DNA of 64,000 nucleotides from Cydia pomonella (taxonomy: Eukaryota; Arthropoda; Insecta; Lepidoptera; Tortricidae), in the NCBI RefSeq assembly GCF_033807575.1, contig NC_084727.1, positions 8,060,001-8,124,000 on the forward strand, written 5' to 3'. The position numbers and the translations under genes were made by a program. Of the stretch, positions 30,068-40,565 are shown piece by piece; the first letter of the stretch is position 1; every line of letters begins with the position of its first letter. The notes under the pieces are model-generated. The model had not been told where the DNA came from, did not search any database, and worked only from the letters and a program-made list of their open reading frames with translations.

Positions 30068-33000
30068 ATGGACACCATTCAAACTTTATACGGCAAGTGT
30101 CGTTGCTGTTTAAAGGCGGGCGAGCATTGCGACGTACTCAAAGAATATTACTGTGACGGAACTCGCGAAGTCTATTTCGATATATTCTTGGAGTGTTTCA
30201 ATGTTTTTGTAAGTATTTTACATTAGATCCTTACAAGTGTTACAAAATTGTTATACCCTCATTACCGTATTGTTTACTAACAAAACATATGTTACTAGAA
30301 GTAATATTTAATAAGAGTTTCAGTTCTAAGGGCAGGACCCATTTATTATATAGCTATCCATGCCGTGATCGGCAACGGCGACCCTAGCTAATTACGAGCG
30401 TGAGCTCTAATATGGCTTGCAAAGCCGAACTTACTTTTAAAAACTCTATTACTTTATAAAACTCTAACATTTTGACTAGGTACTTCTTATGCTCCAACCT
30501 CATAACAATAGACCCAATTCAATTCAATTATTTATTCATAAAATTTACATCTTATATGGAACTATATATTTACAGATTATATGTATATAATAAATAGATT
30601 TTATATTTTGCTGCAACTGAGGCGTTCCGGATCCGGCCCTGAGCATTGGCTTATTTACTTTTCCAGTTTATAATTTATACTACATTTCCAATTACCATTT
30701 ATATATTTATACATTTACAGTACATATTTATACATTTACAATTGATTGTATCTATTTAATATTTCTACATACTTGTTACAAAAAATAAATTGTTGATGGA
30801 GTACAAAGCGTCTTTAACTAGCTTTGTTTTCATTTGTTGTACAAATGAAGCGTCCCCATTGATAGAGTCTGTGCTGAAAGAGAAGAGTTGTAGAAGGTAT
30901 GGGATCCCTTACATTCTGCGACTCTTCTCTTTCCGCACAGACTCTACATTAGGTAGAAAAACAATACATACAGTTATATGTTCCAAAAAAACATACCATA
31001 ATTTTTGGTTTTAGCTTACAACATCAGATAAGAGCAGTAACCTGATTTGTGTGGATTGTATCCAGAAATTGCGGGATGCTAATGACTTCCGCAAAATGGT
31101 GATAAATGCAGAGAAACAACTAGAGTCTGGTAATACTTTTCTAATTCTAGTAGGGCCTTACCATTGACATTTATCTAAGAATGGGCCTTCCAGGCAATAA
31201 GAATGGGGCCAGTACAGCGGTGTCACACACACAAATTCGAGCAGATGCAGATGCAATGTGCAGATGAATGCCACAACGCGATTGGTTGATGAGTTCGCAT
31301 CAGGCGCATGATTGATGGTCGCAACACCAATACACACATTAGAATACATGATTGGCTCGAATTCGTGAGTGACACCACTGAACTAGCACTATTCTATATG
31401 ATAATATATTTATGATATTTCATGATTTCTGTTAAGTGTACTCCATAATGTAAAATAAATTAATAAATTAATTCTTAGTGCATTTAAGGCCCATCCTTAG
31501 ATATACGTCAATGGACCATGAGGTTTCTTAAGTTTTAGTAATGGGACAAAACTTCTCACATCTTTCTCTGTACCTGCGGACCACTAAAGTAAAAAAGGAG
31601 TACCTATATAGGGTACTATTGCAACCCTATGAGGTACAGAACATTACAGCCCAAAGAATCTTTAATTTCCTAGATTCAAGGCATTTAAGAGCAATCACAA
31701 TAGATCACTGCTTGGTGGCAAAACCTCAATTTCCATAGGAGTTGTAATTAAATAATCGGTTAAAGTGACCAAGTCCTTATTTAACAATAGACAAAGGATA
31801 AGCCGTTGGGGGCCAGCTACAAATATAACGACTATACAAAAAAAAATGCTAACTTAACTAAATTTACATATTTATAGAGCAGACCATTCAAGCAAAAGTG
31901 TATGTTATTTTCTTTTGGAGGTCCAGTAAATATGCCTTGCAACGCAGTTTGAAAACCGCCAGGGACTTACTGTTAACTAGGGGTGGCGGCAAATTGTTCA
32001 AGCATTTAGACGCAGCATAGCCAAAACTCTCTCCTCTAAATGACTGAAGCCGAAATAGTGGAAGGAAGATACGCTCTTGTTGCTCACGCAAAACTTTCAA
32101 ATTTCGGTTAGGCTTCCATTTAAGTTTACGCGCGAGATACGGTGGAATGCCAGATTGTTTAAGCGTAAATACCATTGCCGCAAGCTTTAACATTCGTCTG
32201 TTTGACATATTCAGCTTACCCGCTTTATTAAGGTAAGGGGTAATATGTATTTTGTTAAATTTACAGTAAAAGATCTTCCAGACTTTGACGTAAAACAAGA
32301 AGAGGGTTTAGAAGTAAAGCTCGAACCTGATGATGATCATGGCTACATGGACACAGAGAATAAGGATTTTGGTGAGCTATGACCCTTTATATGACAAATT
32401 AGAAAAATTAGAAATTGGTGCAAAAGATCAAAAAAAAAATCAAAACAATAAATAAACAATCTTACACAGATCGACCTAGCCCCAAACTAAGCAAAGCTTG
32501 TACTATGGGTACAGTCGCCATCAGATATATCGGAGCGGCCAAGGTGCTCAAAAATATCTGAACACGCACTCTAGCGCCTTGACAATAGAGGCGTGTTCAG
32601 ATATTTGTGAGCACCTTGGCCGCTCCGATATATCTGGTGGCGACTGTACTAGGTGACGTAATACATACTTATATAAATAAATACATACTTACATATGACA
32701 CCGTTAGGTTGTGCACCCTTTAGTTTATAATCTAACATAGTTTAGGTTAGTTTGTAATCTAACTACCGTCAGTTTATAATGTAACTAGCGAGATTATAAA
32801 CTGACTAGTGTTTACAATTTTACGGTGATATATACATAGGAAACACCCATGACTCATCGCACAAATACATGCCCTTGCCGGGATATGAACCCGGGACCAT
32901 TGGCTTCATAGGCAAAGTCACTACCCACTAGGCCAGACCGGTCGTCAAGTAACACTCTCATTTTAAAATGACATGCTTAATATTACGTGAAACTTGGCAT

Positions 33001-36000
33001 GAACATTTTACGTGGCATATATCTATCACCATGCGGCTAAGCCATACAAATAGAAAGTCAAAAACTCGCCACTGAAATTTGAACCTATAGTGCAGGGAAT
33101 AGAGTCGATTTTGGTTTGTTTGAAAATTGAACGAATCAAAACTATGGACACCAAACGGAGTTCCATTGCAGAACTGAGATATTTGTATTATAGGCAAATT
33201 GTCATCACCCTTATTACCTAGGCAATAGAGTCCACCGCTGGGCGAGCGCGGCAAACAATTCGCATAAATTGTTTTAGTAGTTCTAAGATTTTGTCTTCAA
33301 ATGTACCAATGCGATATTTGTGATGTTAAATTACTGATGATGTGCCGAAGGAAACTTTCCAAAATTGCGAAATTTTCCACATTGGAAAGTTCCGGAAACT
33401 CCATATTATTTTGTATGGGTATGAAAGTTTCTGAAACATAAAATGGAAATTTCATGTATTTCTGTAAAATTTTCAAGAAATTTCCGAGAACTTTTCCTAT
33501 TTTTGGAAACTTTCCGCAACTTGCACATCTGTATGTTAAATAAAACTTTTCTATGTCTATGCCTAATAACACACAGATACTGAAAGTTACTAGGATCTTA
33601 AAAATTAAAAAAAAAACTTTAAAAAATCCCTGACATATATATTTCAAACAGCATTCCTAAAATACAAATCATCACCGAACAATAGACAATAAGTTATATT
33701 TTCATAAATAAAAATTTTCATTTCGTGATATCTAAATGGCTCATTCCAGAAACTTTCAGTATTACCCACGTAAATGCCCTTAAAAAGTATTTCAGACTGG
33801 CAGCGATCCATATTTTGTTAGTAACTTTATTTTAGCCTTACCAGGATTCTAACCCGGGACCTTCTGTTTCACAGGCATTAGGCTGGGTCACCACCGAATA
33901 GGCTAGGAGTTTAATGGCCTCCTATTTATATTTTTAATAGGTTTATTTTATCTGTGAAAAGGTCCCGAAAATGATGATGAAACGCTAGCACGCGACGAAG
34001 CTCGCCTGCTGGCTCGCTTTCCAACCCTGCGCGCCCTGCCCACCCGGAACACCCTGTACGAAGTATGCCCTAAATACGTCATGCATCTCGACATGTTACA
34101 GGGTAAGTACCTAACCTGTTTGTGTTTGACGAGCTGTCTGCCCTAGGGGGTAGTGACCCTGCCTATGAAGCCGATGGTCATGGGGTCTAATGGTAAAGGC
34201 ATTTATCGTGTGATGAAAACGGATATTTGTTCCTGAGTCATGGATGTTTTCTATGTAGTTAAGTATATTTATATTATACACCGTGGGCTGGTAAAACCCG
34301 TCAGATTTTACCACGCATTACTCAGGTCATAAGGAGCAAAAATGTTATATGAGTTTTGGTCAAATTCAGCAAAAAAAAACTTTTTGTACATTTTTTTTTG
34401 CGTTTTCTGCACACGACGAGGTTTTTTTACATCTTGGCAAAAAAAACATAACAACGAATAAGTAAAGTTTTTTTTGCTTACAGATTAAAATTACGAGTTA
34501 TTTTTTAAACTTTAAACTATGTCTAATCCAAATCACATAGTAGCAGCGTCGTAGCCAAAAACTAATTTTTGACTGAATTGTCACAGAAATATTTTTTTAC
34601 AAAAATTTACATTATCTCTAAAACAAGACAGATTTCAGAAAAATTTGTATGATATTTTAGTGTCTAAAAGCGGTCAAGAATACACCTTTAAAACCTGTCG
34701 GGTTTAATTGGCCCACGGTAAAAATATAGGGGAGAGATCCTAAATTATATAAAATATTTTGTTTTATAGAATAAACTTAACAAAAGTCGTCTGTATATCA
34801 TTTCATCGTCCATGCAAAGTTGATTAACAATTTGTAACCCTTGTGCCTTTCGAGTATCAATCAAAAATACGAGTATCCTTTAACGCAGACAGCAACGAGG
34901 AGGAAATAGACAGAAGGGTCAACTGCAGTTGGAAAAAATTCTGGGCACTAAAAGAAATTTTGAAAGGGGATTACCACTTAAAACTAAAGAAAACTGTAAT
35001 GGATATATGCATTTTGCCCAGCCTAACTTATGGAAGCCAAACATGGACTTTCACCAACAAAATAAAACATAAAATTGCAGTTTGTCAGCGCTCGATGGAA
35101 AGAAGTCTATTACATTTAAGAAAAATACACAAAGTAAGAAACGAAGATATAAGAAAGAGAACCAAACTCACAGATTCCCTTCAGCATGCACTGAGACTCA
35201 AATGGAAATGGGCAGGTCATATTGCTAGACTTAACGATAAAAGATGGACACTTAAAACAACAACATGGTCAGGGCCTATAGCACAAGGAAAAAGAAAATC
35301 AGGCAAGCCACGAAGGCGTTGGGCAGAAGACATTTATAAGGTCGCAGGTGCAAGCTGGATGGAGTCAGCCAAAGACCGTGAAAAATGGCATAAGTTGGAG
35401 GAGGCTTTTACCCAAACGGGGTCCATATAAATCTATCATTCATGTTTTTAAAATATAATATATATAACTGTTTAAAATATGGAATAAATAAAGCTTTAAT
35501 AATAATAATAATAATAAGCCCCCAGGGCAGCTTGTGGCGAGCTGAATGGGAAGTGACGTCCCTTGGGTCCCATACCCCCGAGAGTCGGCCAGGTCCCTCT
35601 CCGGCTTGCCTTGATTGGCCGGCTGGAGTGAACACTGAGCAGGGGCCGCAGGACTCTCACCTCTGGCTTGCCTTTACCGGCCGTCCAGAGTGGGGTGTCA
35701 GAGCTATATGCTCGCAGGGTGGAAGTGAAATTTGCATAAGACGCGAGTTGGCACAGTGGCTGCTTACAGCCACTGGGTAGAAAGCGGCGTACACCTCTCC
35801 ACACCCTGAGCCGCTCACGCAATGTTGTCCCCTTGTCGCTCCGTGCGAGCGGCCGTTTTCGGGGACCCATATTGTGAGTTGGCAAGTCACCACCTGCCCA
35901 TTTTGTCGTGTTTTTAAAAACATATGATCAGGGCAGGTGCCATAGTATTCTCCATAGTCTCGGTTACCAGTCCACTTGCAACTCAACCCAATAGCCCGGT

Positions 36001-39000
36001 TTATTTTGGTACCCTTTTTTTTTACAATAGTCCTACACTAACCGGGGCTTGTCCTTGGGTGCACTGCTATAGTGTGAACAGGGATAATCGTCGGTTGGTG
36101 TCACGTTACATTTGGAGTAAATTGTCTTATTACAAGGGGCCTCTACGTGTTGGCTTCGGCCCCACGCACGCCTTTCAAATGTCCGGGATCCCATGGTCCC
36201 GAGAATTTGTAAAAGACAGACAATAATAATAATAATAATAACCCTTGTGCCTACTGCTAGTGGAACAGCAATAATTAAAGTTAAACATACTAATTTCACA
36301 TCAGTGATCATCACCTATTCGGATAAGGGTTTTTCCTTCCCTGCTAGTAGGAATCAAACTGGCAAATTTCTGCTTTAGGAATTTTTTTGCCAGTAGAATG
36401 TGTTTACACAAATGTGAAAATATCTGTAGTATGCAATATAATCGTTTGCATTTTCTTTTAATATCGATTTCGTACACTATTTTTTTAGCCTAAATAATAT
36501 ATTGAAACAATTTCCTCATATGCTGATGTGAAAAGCAATATAAATAATAAGTATTATAAGGACATTATTTTGACGACCGGTTTGGCCTAGTCGGTAGTGA
36601 CCCTGCCTACGAAGCTGATGGTCCCAGGTTCATATCCTGGTAGGGGCATTTATTCGTGTGATGAGCATGGATATTTGTTCCTGAGTCATGGATGTTTTAT
36701 ATGTATTTAAGTATTTATAATTATTTATATATTATATATATCGTTGTCTAAGTACCCTCAACACAAGCCTTATTGAGCTCACTGTGGGACTTAGTCAATT
36801 TGTGTAATAATGTCCTATAACATTGATTTATTTATTTATTATTACACAAATTGACCAAGTCCCACAGTGAGCTCAATAAGGCTTGTGTTGTAGGTACTTA
36901 GGCAACAATATATATAATATATAAATACTTAAATGCATAGAAAATAGCCATGATTCAGGAGCAAATTCCGTGTTCATCACACAAATAAATGTCTTCTTTA
37001 CCAGGATTTGAACCCGGGAGCATAATTATTTCCACCTTGGGCGTTAACATTTGAACTCCTCACTAATTCTTAGATTCAATGTACGCCCATGCCCTAAATA
37101 TCTCATTTTGCTCCCTTGTGATACAATCTACTATTCTTCAATTGCAGGAAAGAAAACTCGCTCAAAAGATATCGAAGCCCTACTTAACCTGGAAACTGAA
37201 TTGGAAAGCAAACAGAAAAGCGACCATCGCTACATCACCGAGAAGGTCGCTCACATCCACAACGCACAGCTGATTTTGGAGCACTCCAATGTTACTGCTT
37301 TCAAGGTACTAAAATTAATTCAAATTATAATAAACATTAACCCCCTTATTCATAAACGTGTACTAAAGTTACGATGCCGCTAATAATCGTTTGTCCCTTT
37401 CCATCATACCAATACGTCGGAAAGGGACAAACGATTATTAGCGGCATCGTAACTTTAGTACACGTTTATGAATAAGGGGGCAAATGTAGGCAAAGAAAAT
37501 TGAGTATTGTCAAGTTGCGTATTGTCAAAATAAATTTTGTAGTCAACCTAATTTACTGCCATCTTTCGACATAGAACTACAACTCTTAGAATGACATATT
37601 GCTACTTGATCAATGTTCTTTCTCTGATATGTGTTAAATATCATACGGTGTTGCCATCTAAATAATGGCAAAATAAATAATTTCAATTTCAATTTCTACT
37701 CGAGTATAAGCCAAAGGTATATCGCCATCTATTCGAGCATACATTTTTCATGATTTTTCGAGTCACGTTTTTTTCTTAGATTTTATTTATTTTATACGGA
37801 GTTATATATATCTTTGATGTAGGTCACTCGATGTTGCCGCTGCACATCTTTAGGGGTTTTAGCATGCTATTGTAGTCGATAATTCTTATTGAAATTAAAT
37901 TATTATTGACATACTTAAGAATATAAAAATTATAGACAAATTTTACAAAAGTAGTCAAGTTCATCTATTTTGTACTTATAGCCACTATTACCAAATAATT
38001 GTGTGTTTCTTGTTTTTTTAGGGTAAAAGTAGAGTTGGACTTCCCTGTTTCTACTGCAAAGACATCTTCAACAACATTGAAGAATTACGAACACACCAAA
38101 AAGAACATAAGAAAAGTGACATGAAGAAATCCTTGCATTCCCTCAGCCCATACTGTCTTGTTATAAATGTAGACATAACAGACTTAAAGTGTACTTCATG
38201 TGATGCTAGCTTAAATACCTTGAAAGACTTTAAAAGTCATCTAGAATCAAAACATAACAAAAAGTTTTACACTGAGTATGAAGACAGAGTAATACCATTC
38301 AAAGTACCTATGGATAATAATTATATTTGCCAAATATGTGGTTTGAAGTTTGAAACTTTTGGATCGATTGAAAGACATATGAACGGACATTTTAGAAATT
38401 ATATTTGTGATGAGTGCGGGACGGGATTTGTAACTAGCTATAGGTTAAAAATGCACGTTAAAACTATGCATGTTGAAGGTACATTTCAATGTGAAACTTG
38501 TAAGAAGGTGTTTTCATCACATCAAAAGCATAAAAGTCATGTAGACACTGTGCACAAAATGGTAAAGCGCTTTAAATGTACAAAATGTTCGGAGCGGTTC
38601 ACAGATTATTTTAAGCGACATCAACATTTAGTTAAAATACATGGTCAAGCCGAATTAGAATATAAATGTAATGTATGTGATAAAGTATATGCAAGAAGAT
38701 ATATGCTATCTCGACATATGAAACGAGATCATTTGGAAGAGCGTTATTTTCAGTGTGAGATATGTTTTAATAAATTTTTCGCTCGGCGAGATTTGGAATC
38801 GCATATGGTTAAGCATAACGGGGCTAGGATTTTTGAATGTACGGTGTGTAAAAAGGCATATGCGCGGAAGAAAACGTTGACTGAACATATGAGAATACAT
38901 AATAATGATAGGAGGTTTTCTTGTACAGTTTGTGGTCAGGCTTTTGTACAGAATTGCAGTTTGAAGGGGCATATGAAGACGCATCATCCTGAGTATGTAA

Positions 39001-39017
39001 GCTTTGGAGAAAAATGA
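30068..39017 (+). CDS. ZAD-containing C2H2 zinc-finger protein, six exons, 551 aa
   Basis: Exons: 30068-30208, 31015-31129, 32267-32371, 33962-34102, 37148-37305, 38022-39017. All are GT-AG and in phase. The N-terminus is a ZAD (zinc-finger-associated domain), the insect dimerisation module: CRCC at residues 11-14 and C-x2-C at 59-62 (ICVDC), split by intron 1. An acidic linker with psi-K-x-E motifs (VKQEE, VKLEP) follows. A helical Lys/Glu-rich segment lies at about 170-218. The last exon encodes ten C2H2 fingers from residue 229 to near the C-terminus. ZAD-ZNF proteins are nuclear DNA-binding regulators and form the largest insect transcription-factor family. The linkers are not TGEKP-type, unlike the two genes downstream. 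I took the first ATG, which begins right before the ZAD. The introns hold SINEs, MITEs and an RTE LINE. The specific orthologue is not recognised. Confidence 0.92.
30864..30945. mobile_element. Palindromic element in intron 1 of the ZAD gene
   Basis: AGAGTCTGTGCTGAAAGAGA...GAGT at 30864-30888 pairs with ACTCTTCTCTTTCCGCACAG...ACTCT at 30921-30945, with one mismatch, around a 32-bp loop. Confidence 0.8.
31205..31384. mobile_element. Inverted-repeat element in intron 2 of the ZAD gene
   Basis: CAGCGGTGTCACACACACAA...TTCGAGC is inverted near the right end as GCTCGAATTCGTGAGTGACA..CCACTG. Confidence 0.65.
31888..32245 (-). mobile_element. LINE RT C-terminal relic in intron 2
   Basis: The minus strand is open for about 110 codons. 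It includes IPPYLARKLKWKPN, FRLQSFRGESFGYAASKCLN and NLPPPLVNSKSLAVFKLRCK, a CR1/Jockey-type C-terminus. The LPPP(V/L)..SLA block reappears, broken, at 59720-59770 (+). Confidence 0.75.
32446..32945 (-). mobile_element. tRNA-derived SINE (family 1) with two nested MITEs
   Basis: Right part 32825-32945 is the head (reverse complement of the GGCCTAGTGGGTAGTGAC box A and GGTTCATATCCCGGC box B region). Left part 32446-32511 is the tail. The palindromic MITE 32512-32646 and a second AT-rich insert (about 32700-32825, TTATAATCTAAC/GATTATAAACTG arms) split it. Confidence 0.75.
32512..32646. mobile_element. Palindromic MITE with TA target duplication
   Basis: CAGTCGCCATCAGATATATC at the left pairs with GATATATCTGGTGGCGACTG at the right, and the arms continue through GGAGCGGCCAAGGTGCTCA. 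TA flanks both ends. The related SINE at 59861-59962 has GGGTACTAGG uninterrupted, the empty site. TA duplication fits Tc1/mariner mobilisation. Confidence 0.9.
33833..33906 (-). mobile_element. SINE family 1 fragment (head only)
   Basis: CCAGGATTCTAACCCGGGAC...GGCATTAGGCTGGGTCAC is the diverged reverse complement of the family-1 tRNA head, just upstream of exon 4 of the ZAD gene. Confidence 0.6.
34122..34280 (+). mobile_element. SINE family 1, diverged copy
   Basis: CTAGGGGGTAGTGACCCTGC and GGATATTTGTTCCTGAGTCA match the family. The B box is damaged (GGGGTCTAATGG). It is cut by the following inverted-repeat element. Confidence 0.75.
34281..34713. mobile_element. Inverted-repeat element inserted in the SINE
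   Basis: ACCGTGGGCTGGTAAAACCC at the left is inverted as GGGTTTAATTGGCCCACGGT at the right. About 380 bp of AT-rich non-coding DNA lies between. Confidence 0.75.
34819..35497 (+). mobile_element. 5'-truncated RTE LINE with (TAA)n tail
   Basis: ORF to 35430, then a 60-bp tail ending GGAATAAATAAAGCTTTAAT and (AAT)n, as expected for RTE elements, whose 3' ends are short simple repeats. Confidence 0.8.
34843..35430 (+). pseudogene. RTE endonuclease-reverse transcriptase, C-terminal fragment
   Basis: 195 codons. They hold the post-catalytic region: YGSQTWTF, then LRLKWKWAGHIARLNDKRW, GKRKSGKPRRRWAEDI and REKWHKLEEAF. The endonuclease and the RT catalytic box are missing. It lies in intron 4 of the ZAD gene on the same strand. 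The first codon is not a true start. Confidence 0.85.
35518..36221. mobile_element. 704-bp non-autonomous element between TAA repeats
   Basis: It sits exactly between (TAA)n at 35497-35517 and (AAT)n at 36222-36242. The GC-rich interior (GCCCCCAGGGCAGCTTGTGG...) has no intact ORF. Its 3' 220 bp, with TTACAATAGTCCTACAC and GGCCTCTACGTGTTGGCTTC, resembles 26520-26815 beside the R4-type LINE. Best read as an internally deleted R4/Dong relative. It landed in the TAA tail of the RTE LINE. Confidence 0.7.
36571..36838 (+). mobile_element. SINE family 1, full-length
   Basis: Head GACGACCGGTTTGGCCTAG, B box GGTTCATATCC, body GGATATTTGTTCCTGAGTCA and CTCAACACAAGCCTTATTGA, tail (TTTA)n. Forms a tail-to-tail inverted pair with the next copy. 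Confidence 0.9.
36841..37022 (-). mobile_element. SINE family 1, inverted copy lacking the A box
   Basis: Reverse complement of the preceding SINE body and B box region (GGATTTGAACCCGGGAGCAT). The 5' end of the element is lost at about 37022. Confidence 0.88.
37341..37480. mobile_element. MITE with a perfect 62-bp palindromic stem
   Basis: 37341-37402 and 37419-37480 are exact reverse complements (ends CCCCCTTATTCATAAACGTG) around a 16-nt loop, 35 bp after the donor of exon 5 of the ZAD gene. The same end (TTTATGAATAAGGGGG) occurs at 50295-50311. Confidence 0.93.
37500..37780. repeat. Dispersed repeat, family of 20380-20645
   Basis: Contains TTTACTGCCATCTTTCGACA and CTGATATGTGTTAAATATCA. 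No ORF. Confidence 0.7.
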
Positions 39018-39095
39018 ATTTTGGAGAAAATTGTTGTTATTCTGTATTGGATATATTTATTTATACGCTAAAACGGCATTTTATATCAATGTTAT

Positions 39096-39101
39096 ATTAA
39101 A
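39096..39101 (+). terminator. Possible poly(A) signal ATTAAA of the ZAD gene
   Basis: First ATTAAA about 80 bp after the stop codon. AT-rich context makes chance occurrence likely. Confidence 0.3.
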
Positions 39102-39433
39102 TTTTTATCACAAACAATCTTGTATTTTTTTATGACAATAATCCCTGCAGTTGCCTGTATGTTGCCTGCCATGTCCGTGTAGGTAAAATATCGTGACATA
39201 TTATTTGGACACATTATGTTCCTTTCGAAATAGTAGATTGTGTCACAGCGGAGCAAAGTGACATATTTACGGCGAAGGCGTACATTGAATCCTTAGCGTG
39301 AGGGATTCGAGTGTTAACGTCCAAGATGGATATAATTTGGCTACAATGTGACATATAGTGGTTTTCACATCACCTATGAGGAAATTATTGTTAAAAACAA
39401 TTATAAAGCTATTTAATTAAAAATTAATCGATT

Positions 39434-39645
39434 AAGTGCGTACTAAAGTAAGGACGCTAAGCACGAAGAACGTACATTGATCCGTCATTTTTTATGTCTA
39501 TTGCACGCGCATATATAGATTTAGCTGACCCGTTCTCACTGTGGCATTGACCGCTGGCGCATGGGCGGGCGTGACAGCAATATAATTAAGCGCGCATTGT
39601 GTAAAACGGTTCGTGCTTACTTGCTTAGCGATGGCGTACTTACTT
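39434..39645. mobile_element. Inverted-repeat element
   Basis: AAGTGCGTACTAAAGTAAGG...GCTAAGCACGAA on the left is inverted imperfectly as TTCGTGCTTACTTGCTTAGC..GGCGTACTTACTT on the right. Confidence 0.65.
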
Positions 39646-39746
39646 TATTTTCATATTTTTAATGATTTTAATATTTTATACTGGTAATAAAGTATCCTAG
39701 AACAGAAAAAAATCCTAGCTAGTGCAGTTAAACTTTGAGTTAAACC

Positions 39747-40078
39747 CTTAAGCGCCAATTACATCCACACTTCCCGATAACGGGTGCGAAATTAGTTCCG
39801 ATTTCGGGCCTGATAAACGTTATCCGTTCGTTCACGGAATATCAGCACATCGTTAATAATAATTGAAATGTAAACAATACTTTGTCTCTAATTGCTAAAA
39901 AAGTTCAATGTTTAATACTTTTGCATATGAACCATTTTTTTACATTTCGAATATTGTAAACGATGTGCTACAGCACATCGTTTCCGTGTATTCCGTGATA
40001 GTGAAAAATATTCTTTTTAGGGCCGGAACGGGTCTGATATCAGGCCGGATAAAGTGTGGATGTAATTGGCACTTAACT
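39747..40078. mobile_element. Inverted-repeat element (about 330 bp)
   Basis: TTAAGCGCCAATTACATCCA...CACTT is inverted as AAGTGTGGATGTAATTGGCA..CTTAA. Inner arms ACGATGTGCT/AGCACATCGT also pair. Confidence 0.8.
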
Positions 40079-40249
40079 GAATGTTCTATGTATTGCTGCT
40101 TCCCTACCCTACCATTCCCTACGGTCAGTTACACTGAATCATGGTCAATCGAATCAAGTGAGATCGGCGAGCCAATTTAATTTTTGCATCCGAACCACCA
40201 ATTTAATCAAATTATTTAATCTTGTCGCGTACGAATAGGCTTTTAAAAA

Positions 40250-40565
40250 AATCACTGTCAGTGTCTAAACCATAGACGACAGCCTACAATTGAAACAGTT
40301 TGTTGATAGTTTGTTGGTTTGGCAATGATATTTATGTTGAATCATAGTTTTTTGAGAATATCTTAAAGGTCTAAGAAAGTCTAAGTACTCCTTTCAGAAA
40401 TAATAATTGTAAATCTTCATTAACACAGTATTACGAGACTACCTCGAAATTCTTTATTTCATCTAATGATTATCTGTAAAAGTAAATGTGTTTTCTCATA
40501 TATCGTAAACATCGGCGTTTTTTAGTAGAATAGCAACGTGTTTCCGTGTTTATCAGCGGTTGATA
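40250..40565 (+). promoter_or_regulatory. Conserved 5' flank/5' UTR of the 40566 zinc-finger gene
   Basis: Blocks CACTGTCAGTGTC, ATCATAGTTTTTTGAGAAT and CAACGTGTTTCCGTGTTTAT occur in the same order before the paralogue at 47727 (47420-47726). This suggests the promoter and 5' UTR were duplicated with the exon. No TATA box is evident. Confidence 0.45.

Noticed and set aside
35442..35986. Overlapping ORFs on both strands in the GC-rich block
   Set aside because: They lie inside the TAA-flanked non-autonomous element and share no domain. GC-rich DNA has fewer stops.
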